From Pseudoclavibacter sp. AY1H1 (GTDB lineage Bacteria; Actinomycetota; Actinomycetes; Actinomycetales; Microbacteriaceae), in the NCBI RefSeq assembly GCF_002931055.1, contig NZ_PSXX01000001.1:620001-684000 (forward strand): a stretch of 64,000 nt of DNA, read 5' to 3'. The notes under the pieces were generated by a model that worked only from the letters and a program-made list of their open reading frames with translations, had not been told where the DNA came from and made no database searches. A program made the position numbers and the translations under genes. The stretch's first letter is position 1. Each line of letters begins with the position of its first letter. Positions 8,394-22,727 of the stretch are shown here, in pieces.

Positions 8394-8930
8394 ATGACCA
8401 CGACAGCCTCAAGCCAGCACACCGAGAACGGCGAGTACACGGTTCCCGGACTCTCGCTCGACAAGGGACACGAGATCGGCGAGCTGCTCCAGCTCCGCCT
8501 CCACGCGCTGAACGACCTGCACCTGACGCTCAAGCACGCGCACTGGAACGTCATCGGGCGCGACTTCATCGGCGTGCACGAGATGCTCGACCCCCAGATC
8601 GAGCTGGTCCGCGGCTACGCTGACGAACTCGCAGAGCGCATGGCAGCTCTGGGCGTCCCCCCGAACGGGCTCCCCGGAGCACTCGTCGAGGCCCGCACCT
8701 GGGGCGACTACGAGGTCTTCAGGGCCGGCACGCGCCAGCACCTCGAGGCGCTCGACCACGTCTACGTCGGCGTCATCACCGACCATCGCGAGGCGATCAA
8801 GCGGCTGGACGACCTCGACCTCGTGACGCAGGACCTCGTCATCGGCCAGGTCTCCGAGCTCGAGAAGTTCCAGTGGTTCATCCGGGCGCACCTCGAGAAC
8901 ACGCAGGGCGTGCTCTCGAGCGAGGACTAG
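8394..8930 (+). CDS. dps: Dps-family DNA-binding ferritin-like protein
   Basis: A 178-aa Dps/ferritin-like protein of stationary-phase and oxidative protection. The intersubunit ferroxidase residues are all present with family spacing: His50 (KHAHWNV), His62 (GVHEM), Asp77 and Glu81 (ADELAERM). It should oxidise and store iron in a dodecamer, using peroxide. GAGAGGA precedes the ATG. The 143-bp upstream region carries a GGGAG-CGCG hairpin (about 8358-8379) just before the ribosome site, and no clear sigma-70-type -10. It ends with a strong terminator hairpin. Confidence 0.94.
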   Translation: MTTTASSQHTENGEYTVPGLSLDKGHEIGELLQLRLHALNDLHLTLKHAHWNVIGRDFIGVHEMLDPQIELVRGYADELAERMAALGVPPNGLPGALVEARTWGDYEVFRAGTRQHLEALDHVYVGVITDHREAIKRLDDLDLVTQDLVIGQVSELEKFQWFIRAHLENTQGVLSSED

Positions 8931-8951
8931 TCCGCGCCGGCTGCACCTCGC

Positions 8952-8997
8952 TTCGGGGCCTCCGTGATCGCGCAGAGCGCATCACGGAGGCCCCGAA
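8952..8997 (+). terminator. dps terminator hairpin
   Basis: Seventeen perfectly paired bases, then a one-base bulge and four more pairs, close on an AGA loop (arms starting at 8952 and ending at 8997). It lies immediately upstream of the uvrB promoter, so the dps terminator and uvrB promoter are packed into less than 100 bp. Confidence 0.8.
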
Positions 8998-9012
8998 ATG
9001 TCGCAGCCGCCA

Positions 9013-9026
9013 CGTACACTTGTTCT
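9013..9026 (+). promoter_or_regulatory. uvrB -10 element overlapped by candidate LexA (SOS) box
   Basis: TACACT at 9015-9020 is a good -10 and lies 6 nt before the uvrB ATG, implying a leaderless mRNA. The 14-mer CGTACACTTGTTCT covering it matches the actinobacterial LexA pattern CGAAC-N4-GTTCG at 8 of 10 fixed positions. uvrB is a known LexA target in relatives, so damage induction is plausible. Confidence 0.5.
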
Positions 9027-11105
<2,079 letters not shown>

Positions 11106-11169
11106 GCACGGCCGCCCGCCGATGACGGGCGCACAGAGCATCCACACGAAGAGAGAACCCGAAAGAGCT

Positions 11170-14043
11170 ATGGCCGTCCTTCCTCCCACTTCGCAGCTGC
11201 GCGTTCAAGGCGCACGCGTGCACAACCTCAAGAACGTCGACCTCGAGATCCCGCGCAACAGCCTTGTCGTGTTCACGGGCCTCTCCGGTTCGGGCAAGTC
11301 CTCGCTCGCCTTCGACACGATCTTCGCCGAGGGACAGCGACGCTACGTCGAGTCCCTTTCCGCGTACGCGCGCCAGTTCCTCGGTCAGGTCGACCGGCCG
11401 GACGTCGACTTCATCGAGGGCCTGAGCCCTGCGGTCTCCATCGACCAGAAGTCGACCAACCGCAATCCGCGGTCCACCGTCGGCACGATCACCGAGATCT
11501 ACGACTACCTGCGACTGCTCTGGGCACGCATCGGCGTCCCCCATTGCCCCGTCTGCGGCGAGGTCATCCAGCGACAGACGGTCCAGCAGATCGCCGACCA
11601 CCTCATGGAGCTCGAGGAGGGCACGAGGTACCAGGTGCTCGCGCCCGTCGTGCAGCAGAAGAAGGGCGAGTTCGTCGACCTCTTCCAGTCGCTGTCCGGA
11701 CAGGGCTACGCTCGGGCGATGGTCGACGGAGAGCGCGTCCAGCTCACCGAACCGCCGAAGCTCAAGAAGTCGTTCAAGCACGACATCTCGGTCATCGTCG
11801 ACCGTCTGGTCGCGGCCGAGGACGTGCTCGGTCGACTCACCGACTCGCTCGAGACCGCCCTGCGCCTCGCCGATGGTCTTGTGCAGATCAACTTCGTGGA
11901 TGCGGAGGGAGACGACGCCTGGACCACCTTCTCCGAGCAGCTCTCCTGCCCCAACAACCACCCGATCGCGCTCACGGAGATCGAGCCGAGGACGTTCTCG
12001 TTCAACGCCCCGTTCGGCGCCTGCCAGACCTGCGACGGCCTCGGCACGCGCATGTCCGTCGACCGTGAGCTCCTGATCGGAGACCCGCTCGCCTCGATCG
12101 CCGACGGGGTCATCCTGCCGTGGAGCTCGCAGGGCAAGAGCCTCTACCAGTACTACGAGCGGCTGCTGCTCGGCCTGTCCGAGCAGATCGAGTTCAAGCT
12201 CACGACGCCGTGGAAGAAGCTCCCGGAAGAGGTGCGCGAGGCCATCCTCGAGGGGCGCGAATACGAGGTCAGGGTCAAGTACCGCAACCGCTTCGGCCGC
12301 CAGATGACCTACAGCTCCGGCTTCGAGGGCGTCATGCCGTACATCGAGCGGCAGTACGCCGAGGCCGAGACCGACGCGACCCGGGCACGCTGGGCCCAGT
12401 ACCTGCGCGAGATCCCCTGCTCGGCCTGCAACGGCGCGCGTCTGCGCCCTGAAGTGCTCGCCGTCAAGGTGCACGGTCGCTCGATCGCCGACGCGACGAC
12501 GCTCAGCCTCGCCGACTGCCTCGACTTCATGAACACCGTCGAGCTCACCGACCGCGAGGCGAAGATCGCGGCGCAGGTGCTGCGCGAGATCCGGGCTCGG
12601 CTCGACTTCCTCATCGAGGTCGGCCTCAGCTACCTCGACCTCGCACGCGCGGCTGGCACGCTGTCCGGCGGCGAGGCTCAGCGCATCCGACTCGCGACGC
12701 AGATCGGATCCGGGCTCACCGGAGTGCTCTACGTGCTGGACGAGCCCTCGATCGGGCTCCACCAGCGTGACAACCGCAGGCTCATCGAGACGCTCGTGAA
12801 GCTGCGAGACCTCGGCAACACGCTCATCGTGGTCGAGCACGACGAAGACACCATCCGCACCTCGGACTGGATCGTCGACATCGGGCCAGGCGCAGGCGAG
12901 CACGGGGGAGAGGTCGTCCACAGCGGATCCGTCGCCGACCTCGAGAAGAACACCAGATCGATCACCGGCGACTACCTCTCGGGACGCATGGGCATCACCA
13001 CACCCAAGAAGCGTCGCAAGTACGACAAGAAGCGCGAGCTGACGGTCGTGGGTGCCAGGGCCAACAACCTCAAGAACGTCCAGGTGAGCTTCCCGCTCGG
13101 CATCCTCACCGCAGTCACTGGCGTCAGCGGCTCCGGCAAGTCGTCCCTCGTGAACGACATCCTCTACCGCGTCCTCGCCGCCAAGCTCAACGGCGCACGC
13201 GCCGTCGCGGGCAAGCACACGCGCATCACCGGGGTCGACCAGCTCGACAAGGTCATCCACGTCGACCAGAACCCGATCGGCCGCACCCCGCGATCGAACC
13301 CCGCGACCTACACGGGCGTCTTCGACCGCATCCGCACCCTCTTCGCCGAGACGAGCGAGGCCAAGGCGCGCGGCTACCTCCCCGGTCGCTTCAGCTTCAA
13401 CGTCAAGGGCGGCAGGTGCGAGGCCTGCTCTGGCGACGGCACGCTCAAGATCGAGATGAACTTCCTCCCCGACGTGTACGTCCTCTGCGAGGTGTGCGGC
13501 GGGTCCCGCTACAACCGGGAGACGCTCAGCGTGCACTACAAGGGCAAGAACATCGCAGAGGTCCTGCAGATGCCCATCTCGGAGGCGGCTGACTTCTTCG
13601 AGCCCATCACGGCCATCCACCGCTACCTCTCGACCCTCGTGGAGGTCGGCCTCGGCTACGTGCGGCTCGGGCAGTCCGCCACGACGCTCTCCGGTGGTGA
13701 GGCGCAGCGAGTGAAGCTCGCGACCGAGCTGCAGCGGCGCTCCAACGGGCGCAGCGTCTACGTGCTCGACGAGCCGACCACGGGCCTCCACTTCGAAGAC
13801 GTCCGCAAGCTGCTCAAGGTCCTCGGCGGCCTCGTCGACAAGGGCAACACCGTCATTGTCATCGAGCACAACCTGGATGTCATCAAGTCCGCGGACTGGC
13901 TGATCGACATGGGCCCAGAAGGCGGCTCCGGCGGAGGAACCGTCGTCGGCGTCGGAACCCCGGAGAAGATCGCCGGTATCTCCGACAGCCACACGGGCCA
14001 GTACCTGAAGGAGATCTTCGAGCGGGAGGCAGCTGCGCGCTGA
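11170..14043 (+). CDS. uvrA: UvrABC system protein A (excinuclease ATPase subunit)
   Basis: A 957-aa tandem ABC ATPase that scans DNA for lesions and loads UvrB. Two Walker A motifs (GLSGSGKSS near residue 36, GVSGSGKSS near 653), two signatures ([10 protein letters not shown] and [10 protein letters not shown]) and two Walker B segments (VLDEPS, VLDEPT) are intact. The zinc modules are visible: CPNNHP...CQTC near 260-288, where the second Cys is replaced by His as in other actinobacteria, and CEAC...CEVC near 750-778. It starts 64 nt after uvrB in the same direction and overlaps uvrC by one base, suggesting a uvrB-uvrA-uvrC operon. The start at 11170 excludes a 30-residue in-frame extension. 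Confidence 0.97.
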   Translation: MAVLPPTSQLRVQGARVHNLKNVDLEIPRNSLVVFTGLSGSGKSSLAFDTIFAEGQRRYVESLSAYARQFLGQVDRPDVDFIEGLSPAVSIDQKSTNRNPRSTVGTITEIYDYLRLLWARIGVPHCPVCGEVIQRQTVQQIADHLMELEEGTRYQVLAPVVQQKKGEFVDLFQSLSGQGYARAMVDGERVQLTEPPKLKKSFKHDISVIVDRLVAAEDVLGRLTDSLETALRLADGLVQINFVDAEGDDAWTTFSEQLSCPNNHPIALTEIEPRTFSFNAPFGACQTCDGLGTRMSVDRELLIGDPLASIADGVILPWSSQGKSLYQYYERLLLGLSEQIEFKLTTPWKKLPEEVREAILEGREYEVRVKYRNRFGRQMTYSSGFEGVMPYIERQYAEAETDATRARWAQYLREIPCSACNGARLRPEVLAVKVHGRSIADATTLSLADCLDFMNTVELTDREAKIAAQVLREIRARLDFLIEVGLSYLDLARAAGTLSGGEAQRIRLATQIGSGLTGVLYVLDEPSIGLHQRDNRRLIETLVKLRDLGNTLIVVEHDEDTIRTSDWIVDIGPGAGEHGGEVVHSGSVADLEKNTRSITGDYLSGRMGITTPKKRRKYDKKRELTVVGARANNLKNVQVSFPLGILTAVTGVSGSGKSSLVNDILYRVLAAKLNGARAVAGKHTRITGVDQLDKVIHVDQNPIGRTPRSNPATYTGVFDRIRTLFAETSEAKARGYLPGRFSFNVKGGRCEACSGDGTLKIEMNFLPDVYVLCEVCGGSRYNRETLSVHYKGKNIAEVLQMPISEAADFFEPITAIHRYLSTLVEVGLGYVRLGQSATTLSGGEAQRVKLATELQRRSNGRSVYVLDEPTTGLHFEDVRKLLKVLGGLVDKGNTVIVIEHNLDVIKSADWLIDMGPEGGSGGGTVVGVGTPEKIAGISDSHTGQYLKEIFEREAAAR

Positions 14044-15965
14044 TGGCGAACGTCCTGCCATATCGCCCCGCGACGGGCGACATCCCCACGAGCCCCGGGG
14101 TCTACAGATTCCTCGGGGACGACGACCGCGTGCTCTACGTCGGGAAGGCGAAGAACCTCCGCGCGCGGCTCAGCAACTACTTCGCACCGCTCGAGCGCCT
14201 GCACGAGCGAACACGGCACATGGTGACGACGGCGACCCGCGTCGAGTGGACCGTCGTCCGCACGGAGACCGAGGCCCTGCAGCTCGAGTACACCTGGATC
14301 CAGGAGTTCTCGCCGCCCTTCAACGTGAAGTTCAAGGACGACAAGAGCTACCCGTTCATGGCGGTGACGCTCGGCGACGAAGCGCCCCGCGTGCTCGTGA
14401 CCCGGAACCCCCGCATCCGCGGGGCGCGCTACTTCGGGCCGTATCCCAAGGTCTGGGCGGTGAACGAGACCATCGACCTCATGGTCAAGGCCTTCCCGAT
14501 CCGCACCTGCAACGACTCGAACTACAAGCGAGCCATGCAGAGCGGCCGACCCTGCTTCCCCGGGCAGATCGGCCGCTGCGGGGGACCCTGCAGCGGACGC
14601 GTCACGATCGACGAGCACCGTGTCATCGTCAACGAGTTCGTCCGCTTCATGGAGAGCTACGACCGCAGCCTCCTGACGACCCTGCAGGACGAGATGAAGC
14701 TCGCGGCCACCGAGATGAGGTTCGAGGACGCGGCGAAGCTCCGTGACCGAATCGGCGCGCTCGAGAACGTGCTCGAGAAGAGCGCCGTCGTGCTGCCCGA
14801 CAACGTCGACCTCGACCTGTTCGGCATCGCCGAGGATGAGCTGAGCGCCTCCGTGCAGCAGTTCACCGTGCGGGGCGGACGCATTCGCGGAGTCCGCAAC
14901 TGGGTGCTCGACAAGGAACTCGACACCGACATCGGCACGATCATCGACCAGACGATGCAGCGCGTGTACGGCAAGGATGGGCTCTTCCCGCCAGGCGAGA
15001 TCATCGTGCCGGCTCTGCCAGAAGACGCGGACGCGCTCTCCGAGTGGCTCGAGTCCACACGGCAGGCCAGAGTCAAGCTGCGCACCGCGGTGCGGGGCCC
15101 GAAATCGGAACTGCTCAAGACCGCGACGATTAACGCCATGGGAGCACTCGCGCAGTACAAGCTCAAGCGCAGCAGCGACTACGTCGCGAGATCCGACGCG
15201 CTGACCGAGCTGCAGAACGCGCTCGGTCTCGGCGAGGCCCCCCTGCGAATCGAGTGCTACGACATCTCCCACCTCCAGGGCACCGGCATCGTCGGCTCCA
15301 TGGTGGTCTTCGAGGACGGACTCGCACGCAAGTCGCACTACCGTCGCTTCAACATCGCCTCGTCGACCGACGACACCGATTCCATCCACCAGGTGCTCAC
15401 GCGCCGACTGGCCTACCTCCGCGACGACGCCAGTCCCGCCGAGATCGTGGAAGACACTGCCCTCTCCGCGGGCCCCGTGAAGGCGGCCGCCCAGGAGTCC
15501 ACTCGAGCCAAGTTCGCCTACCGGCCTCAGCTCCTGCTCATCGACGGCGGCGTCCCGCAGGTCAACGCCGCGCAGCGGGCCCTCGAGGAGTCGGGGGTTC
15601 GCGGCATCGCCGTCGTCGGCATCGCCAAGCGCCTCGAAGAGCTGTGGCTGCCAGACGACGACTTCCCGGTCATCCTCCCGCGCGGCTCTGAGGCGCTGTT
15701 CCTGGTGCAGCGACTCCGCGACGAGGCGCACAGGTTCGCGATCCGCCACCAGCGCTCGAAGCGCAAGGCAGACATCGGCACGGTGCTCGCGGACATCCCC
15801 GGCCTCGGGCCGACCCGGGTCGCCGCACTGCTCAAGAAGTTCGGCTCCGTCAAGCGGCTGCGCGCGGCGACCGTCGAGGAGCTCACGACCGTGCAGGGCA
15901 TCGGCGAGGCGACGGCCGGTGCGATTTCGGAGCGGTTCGCACTCGATCAATCGACAGAAGCGTGA
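14043..15965 (+). CDS. uvrC: UvrABC system protein C (excinuclease nuclease subunit)
   Basis: A 640-aa dual nuclease that cuts both sides of the lesion in the UvrB-DNA complex. It has an N-terminal GIY-YIG nuclease domain (GVYRFLG...[13 protein letters not shown], about 18-46), a UVR domain ([13 protein letters not shown], about 222-234), an RNase H-like endonuclease domain with ECYDISH and LLIDGG (about 403-500), and C-terminal helix-hairpin-helix repeats ([13 protein letters not shown] and VQGIGEATA). The ATG shares one base with the uvrA stop (TGATG). Having uvrA and uvrC adjacent is less common than uvrB-uvrA pairing. Confidence 0.96.
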   Translation: MANVLPYRPATGDIPTSPGVYRFLGDDDRVLYVGKAKNLRARLSNYFAPLERLHERTRHMVTTATRVEWTVVRTETEALQLEYTWIQEFSPPFNVKFKDDKSYPFMAVTLGDEAPRVLVTRNPRIRGARYFGPYPKVWAVNETIDLMVKAFPIRTCNDSNYKRAMQSGRPCFPGQIGRCGGPCSGRVTIDEHRVIVNEFVRFMESYDRSLLTTLQDEMKLAATEMRFEDAAKLRDRIGALENVLEKSAVVLPDNVDLDLFGIAEDELSASVQQFTVRGGRIRGVRNWVLDKELDTDIGTIIDQTMQRVYGKDGLFPPGEIIVPALPEDADALSEWLESTRQARVKLRTAVRGPKSELLKTATINAMGALAQYKLKRSSDYVARSDALTELQNALGLGEAPLRIECYDISHLQGTGIVGSMVVFEDGLARKSHYRRFNIASSTDDTDSIHQVLTRRLAYLRDDASPAEIVEDTALSAGPVKAAAQESTRAKFAYRPQLLLIDGGVPQVNAAQRALEESGVRGIAVVGIAKRLEELWLPDDDFPVILPRGSEALFLVQRLRDEAHRFAIRHQRSKRKADIGTVLADIPGLGPTRVAALLKKFGSVKRLRAATVEELTTVQGIGEATAGAISERFALDQSTEA

Positions 15966-15986
15966 GAGACGCACGCTCGGGCTATG

Positions 15987-15992
15987 TAGGCT
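15987..15992 (+). promoter_or_regulatory. Candidate -10 of rapZ
   Basis: TAGGCT lies 31 nt before the chosen rapZ start and 13 nt before an alternative in-frame ATG at 16006. No convincing -35 is visible. Confidence 0.4.
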
Positions 15993-16023
15993 GGTGTTTT
16001 AGTCCATGGGAGGTGACCTGCGC

Positions 16024-16911
16024 ATGAGTTCGGCGGAGATCGACGGCGAAGGACGCCAGCACATCATGATCGTCACGGGCATGTCCGGTGCAGGGCGATC
16101 GACAGCTTGCAAGGCGTTCGAAGACCTCGACTGGTTCGTGGTCGACAACCTTCCCCCGCAGATGATCCGGCCCCTCATCGAGGTTGCCGGCAAGGCTCGG
16201 GACTCCCTCCCGAAGCTCGCCGTCTCGGTCGATGTGCGCGGCGGTCACCTGCTCGAGGAGTTCACGGCTCTCGTCGGCGGACTGCGCGAGACGCACGAGG
16301 TCGACGTGCTCTTCCTCGATGCGACAGACGGCACCCTCGTCCGGCGGTTCGAGGCAGTGCGGCGCCCGCACCCGCTGCAGGGCAACGGGACGATCCTCGA
16401 CGGAATCGCTCGAGAGCGCAGCCGCCTGCAGGACATCCGCGAGGCGAGCGACATCGTCATCGACACCTCGGAGCTGAACGGCCACCAGCTCGTGACCCGC
16501 ATCGTGAAGCGATTCGGCGAAGCCGACCAGAACAAGGTCGCCGTGACCGTCCAGAGCTTCGGCTTCAAGTACGGCATCCCGACAGACGCAGATCTTGTCG
16601 TCGACATGCGCTTCCTCCCGAACCCGTTCTGGGAGCCGGAACTGCGCGCGTTCAACGGTCGCGACAAGCGGGTCTCCGACTACGTCTTCGACCAAGAAGG
16701 TGCGGACGAGTTCCTGACCCACTACATTGAGATGCTTGACCCCGTCCTGCGGGGCTACGAGCGGGAGAACAAGCGGCACGTGACGCTCGCCGTCGGATGC
16801 ACCGGCGGCAAGCACCGCTCGGTCGCCATGACCGAGCGCATCGCGAGCCTGCTCCGCGAACGCGATGACACGATCATCAGCGTCCGGCACCGCGACCTCG
16901 GTCGCGAGTGA
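16024..16911 (+). CDS. rapZ: RapZ/YvcJ-family P-loop nucleotide-binding protein
   Basis: A 295-aa ATP/GTP-binding protein with the P-loop GMSGAGRST (about 19-27), the [20 protein letters not shown] segment, and the C-terminal [10 protein letters not shown] motif of RapZ. In Escherichia coli RapZ adapts small-RNA decay controlling amino-sugar synthesis; in Gram-positives the nucleotide-binding activity is known but the target is unclear. The GGGAGGTG at 16007-16014 supports the ATG at 16024 rather than 16006. It lies between uvrC and whiA, as in other actinobacteria, but the usual yvcK gene is missing after it. Confidence 0.93.
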   Translation: MSSAEIDGEGRQHIMIVTGMSGAGRSTACKAFEDLDWFVVDNLPPQMIRPLIEVAGKARDSLPKLAVSVDVRGGHLLEEFTALVGGLRETHEVDVLFLDATDGTLVRRFEAVRRPHPLQGNGTILDGIARERSRLQDIREASDIVIDTSELNGHQLVTRIVKRFGEADQNKVAVTVQSFGFKYGIPTDADLVVDMRFLPNPFWEPELRAFNGRDKRVSDYVFDQEGADEFLTHYIEMLDPVLRGYERENKRHVTLAVGCTGGKHRSVAMTERIASLLRERDDTIISVRHRDLGRE

Positions 16912-16982
16912 CGCTCGTTCCATCTCGCACTCGCGACGACGATTCGTCGCGCCCACTCACTCTGATCCCTGGAGGTACCCCG

Positions 16983-17960
16983 GTGACGCTCACCGCCGAT
17001 GTCAAGCACGAGCTTCTGCGCACTCGCGCGGCCACAACCCAAGCTCGTGCTGCCGAGGTCGCGTCGCTCCTGCGCTTCGCGGGCGGTCTGCAATTGATCT
17101 CCGGACGCATCGCGGTCGAGGCTCAGCTCGATTCGGAGATGCTCGCGCGTCGTCTGGGCCGCGAGCTCCTCGAGCTCTACGGCGTCCGGGCGAAGATCTC
17201 CATCGTCGCCGGCTCTGGGGCCCGCCCGGGGGAGAGCTACCTCCTCCGCGTGCTCGAGAACGGCGAGACGCTCGCCCGCCAGACTGGCCTCATGGATGCG
17301 CGCCGGCGAACCGTCCGCGGTCTCCCGAACCGTCTGACGACGGGCAGCCAGGACGACCTCACCGCCGTCTGGCGTGGCGCGTTCCTCGCCGCTGGCTCAC
17401 TGACCGACCCGGGCCGGTCCGCGTCGCTCGACATCATCACGCCGAACTCGGAGACCGCGATGGCCCTCGTCGGAGCGGCCGGACGCCTCGGGGTGTCCTC
17501 CAAGGCCCGCGAGGTCCGCGGCGTGCACCGTGTCGTCATCCGAGACGGCGACGCCATCAGCGCGATGCTCACCGTCATCGGTGCCCACGCGACCGTGGAG
17601 AGCTGGGAGAGCCTCCGCCAGCGTCGTGAGACCCGCGCCACCGCCAACCGTCTCGTCAACTTCGACGACGCGAACCTGCGTCGTTCCGCCCAGGCCGCTG
17701 TCACGGCCTGCACCCGCGTCGAGCGTGCGCTCGAGATCCTCGGAGAGGGTGCGCCCGACCACCTCAAGTACGCCGGGCAGCTTCGCCTCGCGCACCGGGA
17801 AGCCTCACTCGACGAGCTCGGCCGCTACGCGGACCCGCCCATGACGAAGGATGCGGTCGCTGGCCGCATCCGTCGCCTGCTGGCTCTCGCCGACAAGCAG
17901 GCCTCTGACCGTGGCATCCCGGGCACGGAGTCCAATCTGCCCGTCCTCGACGAGCTCTGA
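16983..17960 (+). CDS. whiA: Sporulation/cell-division transcription regulator WhiA
   Basis: A 325-aa DNA-binding protein with an N-terminal LAGLIDADG-like domain, which has no nuclease role, and a C-terminal helix-turn-helix region (about 230-315, containing ALEILGEG and the [20 protein letters not shown] segment). WhiA controls division and sporulation genes in Streptomyces and is conserved in non-sporulating actinobacteria. A GTG start at 16983 follows a near-perfect GGAGGT at 16971-16976. The upstream in-frame ATG at 16908 overlaps the rapZ stop and would add 25 unconserved residues. Confidence 0.94.
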   Translation: MTLTADVKHELLRTRAATTQARAAEVASLLRFAGGLQLISGRIAVEAQLDSEMLARRLGRELLELYGVRAKISIVAGSGARPGESYLLRVLENGETLARQTGLMDARRRTVRGLPNRLTTGSQDDLTAVWRGAFLAAGSLTDPGRSASLDIITPNSETAMALVGAAGRLGVSSKAREVRGVHRVVIRDGDAISAMLTVIGAHATVESWESLRQRRETRATANRLVNFDDANLRRSAQAAVTACTRVERALEILGEGAPDHLKYAGQLRLAHREASLDELGRYADPPMTKDAVAGRIRRLLALADKQASDRGIPGTESNLPVLDEL

Positions 17961-17995
17961 TCCCCACGCCGAACAGCTCACCCCATTTGGTCACC

Positions 17996-19146
<1,151 letters not shown>

Positions 19147-19177
19147 CCACTTCGGCAAAAGAGGAAGGAACGCCAAC

Positions 19178-20382
<1,205 letters not shown>

Positions 20383-20389
<7 letters not shown>

Positions 20390-21171
20390 CGACTCGCACC
20401 CCGCTCATGGCGGGCAACTGGAAGATGAACCTGGACCACCTCCAGGCCATCGCGTTCACGCAGAAGCTCGCTTGGGCGCTGAAGGACGCGAAGCACGACT
20501 TCGACGACGTCGAGGTCGCTGTCTTCCCGCCCTACACCGACCTCCGCAGCGTGCAGACGCTCGTGGACGCCGACAAGCTGTCGCTCAGCTACGGTGCCCA
20601 GGATGTCTCGGCGCACGACTCCGGTGCCTACACGGGGGAGATCTCGGGAGCTTTCCTGAGCGCTCTTGCCTGCAAGTACGTCATCATCGGTCACTCCGAG
20701 CGACGCACCCTGCACGCGGAGACCGATGAGATCGTCGGCAGCAAGGTCAAGGCGGCGATCAAGCACGGTCTCGTGCCAGTCCTGTGCGTCGGTGAGACGT
20801 CCGAGGACCTCGAGAAGTTCGGCGCGAGCGCCGTTCCCGTGGCTCAGCTCAAGGCAGCGTTGGAGGGCATCGAGGGAACACCTGACCTCGTCGTCGCCTA
20901 CGAGCCGGTCTGGGCGATCGGTTCCGGCCAGGCGGCAACGCCCGAGCAGGCGCAGACCGTCGCGAACGCTCTCCGCGTCGCGCTCGAAGAGCTCCTGGGC
21001 GAGTCCGTGGCGTCAGCCACGCGCATCCTCTACGGCGGCTCGGTCAAGTCCGACAACATCGCCGGCTTCATGCGCGAGCCCGACGTCGACGGCGCACTCA
21101 TCGGCGGCGCGAGCCTCAAGGTTGACGAGTTCAGCGCCATCGCGCGGTTCCGTCAGCACGTCGGTTCCTAG
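20383..21171 (+). CDS. tpiA: Triosephosphate isomerase
   Basis: A 262-aa TIM barrel isomerising dihydroxyacetone phosphate and glyceraldehyde 3-phosphate. Catalytic residues are Lys in AGNWKMN, His in IIGHSERR and Glu in [10 protein letters not shown]; the phosphate loop LYGGSVK is near 216-222. The ATG lies inside the end of pgk. A strong hairpin 21 nt after its stop ends the operon. Confidence 0.97.
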
Positions 21172-21189
21172 TCGCAAACGCGAACCATC

Positions 21190-21230
21190 TATACTCGGAC
21201 GTGGCCTGTTCACTCAGGCCACGTCCGAGT
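21190..21230 (+). terminator. tpiA terminator hairpin with secG -10 at its foot
   Basis: Two perfect 16-bp arms (21193-21208 and 21215-21230) enclose a 6-nt loop. TATACT at 21190-21195 overlaps the left foot and looks like the -10 of secG/rbpA, so a transcript starting there would begin inside the hairpin. The structure thus ends the glycolytic operon while allowing a fresh start for secG. Confidence 0.65.
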
Positions 21231-21252
21231 CCGTTCATCTGAGAGGGATTCC

Positions 21253-21510
21253 GTGGATATTCTCCTCGTCATCCTGCAGGTCGTGCTGGCCATCACCAGC
21301 GTCCTGCTGATCCTGTTCATTCTGTTGCACCGCGGACGAGGCGGCGGACTCTCCGACATGTTCGGTGGCGGCATGGGCTCCAATCTGGGCGCTTCCGGCG
21401 TCGCGGAGAAGAACCTGAACCGCATCACGGTGACCCTCGCGGTCATCTGGCTGCTCGCTATCGTCGCTATGGGCATCATCACCCGCATTCAAACGGTTGT
21501 GGTGAGCTAA
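21253..21510 (+). CDS. secG: Preprotein translocase subunit SecG
   Basis: An 85-aa membrane subunit of the SecYEG channel. It has two transmembrane helices (about 2-23 and 54-76) joined by a glycine-rich cytoplasmic loop (RGRGGGLSDMFGGGMG), the family hallmark. It starts with GTG after GAGAGGGA. Its stop shares one base with the rbpA start (TAATG). Position after tpiA is conserved in actinobacteria. Confidence 0.94.
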   Translation: MDILLVILQVVLAITSVLLILFILLHRGRGGGLSDMFGGGMGSNLGASGVAEKNLNRITVTLAVIWLLAIVAMGIITRIQTVVVS

Positions 21511-21878
21511 TGGCCCAGGGGGGATCTGCGATCAGGGGATCGCGTGTCGGTGCCGGTCCTATGGGGGAGACAGATCACGGGGTGCACGCTGCGCGCGTGT
21601 CGATCTCGTACTGGGACGCGCACGGCAACGAGACCGTCAGGCACTACTCCGCGGAGATCGCGGAGGACGACATCCCCGATCTCATCGACTGCCCGATCTC
21701 CGGCCTTCCTGCCGGACGTGACCGGGAGAATCCGCCGGCAGCCGTAAAGGTCGCGCCGTACAAGACGCACCTGGCGTACGTCAAGGAACGACGCACGGCC
21801 GAGGAAGCGGAACGCCTCCTCGAGGAAGCCCTGTCGAAGCTGCGCGAGCGTCGCGGCAAGACGACTTCGAAGTCCTGA
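21510..21878 (+). CDS. rbpA: RNA polymerase-binding protein RbpA
   Basis: A 122-aa actinobacteria-specific factor that binds the principal sigma factor and RNA polymerase beta subunit and stabilises open complexes. The N-terminus GGSAIRGSRVGAGPMGE, the basic linker around PYKTHLAYVKERR and the C-terminal sigma-interacting helix (EEAERLLEEALSKL) are clear. In the core domain only one cysteine remains (DCPISGLPAG); the other Cys/His positions that bind zinc in some relatives are Asp, Asn and Ser here, so this is a metal-free form. It is probably cotranscribed with secG. Confidence 0.93.
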   Translation: MAQGGSAIRGSRVGAGPMGETDHGVHAARVSISYWDAHGNETVRHYSAEIAEDDIPDLIDCPISGLPAGRDRENPPAAVKVAPYKTHLAYVKERRTAEEAERLLEEALSKLRERRGKTTSKS

Positions 21879-21905
21879 GCACCGCAGCTTCACACGGCTG
21901 AGCAA

Positions 21906-21955
21906 CGAACAACGGCCCCGTCCGAGAGTCTCCTCTCGACCGGGGCCGTTGTTCG
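21906..21955. terminator. Shared terminator between rbpA and pgl
   Basis: Fifteen perfect outer pairs (21906-21920 with 21941-21955) and an inner CGAGAG/CTCTCG-type helix form a long hairpin between convergent genes. It likely works in both directions. Confidence 0.8.
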
Positions 21956-21971
21956 TGCGCCGAACTGGCGC

Positions 21972-22727
21972 CTAGCCGAGTGCCTCTGCGGCTGCGGCAT
22001 CAAGCAGCAGCAGCGTCTCGAGGCGACCGGTCGCGGCGCCGAGTGGTGATTCCTTCGCGATGACTCCCTCGGTGGCGGCGAGGCGAACGGCGTCTGCCTT
22101 CTCGGCACCGGTGACCACGGCCCAGACACGCGCGGATTCGCGGATGGCCGGGAGGGTGAGCGTCACCCGTTCGGGAGGCGGCTTCGGCGAGTCACGGATA
22201 CTGTCGACAAGCGCCGAGGTCTCCTCGAGTCCCTCCGTTCCGGGGAAGAGCGACGCGGTGTGTCCGTCTCCGCCAGCACCGAGCAGCACGAGGTCGAGCG
22301 ACGGGATGCCGCCGGGGACCCCGTCTGCCGGCGGGACGAGTGCACGCAGCTCGGCCTCGTAGGCTGCGGCGGCATCCTCGAGGGACTCTCCGCTGTCGCT
22401 CGCGAGCGTCGCGTGCAGGCGTGCCTGCTCGAATCCGGCCGCGCCCTTCAGTGCCTCGGCGACCGCGACGACGTTCCGCTCGTCGTGGCCCGTCGGAACG
22501 AATCGCTCGTCGGCGAACCAGACGTGCACGCGCGACCAGTCGAGGCCCGCGCGCTCCACCGCGGCGACGAAAGCGGGGAGCACTTTCGTCGCGACGGAGC
22601 CGCCGCTCACGGCGATGTGGAGCTCCGCCGTCGTGGAACCCAGCAGCCGCGCGAAGCGCTGCGCCGTGTGCTCGGCAACCGCCGAGACGGAGGGCTCGAC
22701 GTGCCTGCTTCGAGCGGCCTGTGTCAT
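21972..22727 (-). CDS. pgl: 6-Phosphogluconolactonase
   Basis: A 251-aa lactonase of the oxidative pentose phosphate pathway, hydrolysing 6-phosphogluconolactone to 6-phosphogluconate. It has the family segments AVSGGSVATKVLPA, the VWFADERFVP signature (about 69-78) and LVLLGAGGDGHTASLFPGT (about 151-169). Its ATG overlaps the opcA stop by 4 nt. It is the last gene of the minus-strand tkt-tal-pgi-zwf-opcA-pgl block. Confidence 0.96.
   Translation of the reverse strand: MTQAARSRHVEPSVSAVAEHTAQRFARLLGSTTAELHIAVSGGSVATKVLPAFVAAVERAGLDWSRVHVWFADERFVPTGHDERNVVAVAEALKGAAGFEQARLHATLASDSGESLEDAAAAYEAELRALVPPADGVPGGIPSLDLVLLGAGGDGHTASLFPGTEGLEETSALVDSIRDSPKPPPERVTLTLPAIRESARVWAVVTGAEKADAVRLAATEGVIAKESPLGAATGRLETLLLLDAAAAEALG

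Noticed and set aside
13758-15974. 738-codon open frame antisense to uvrC
   Set aside because: Acidic/Arg-rich composition without motifs; uvrC on the other strand is intact.
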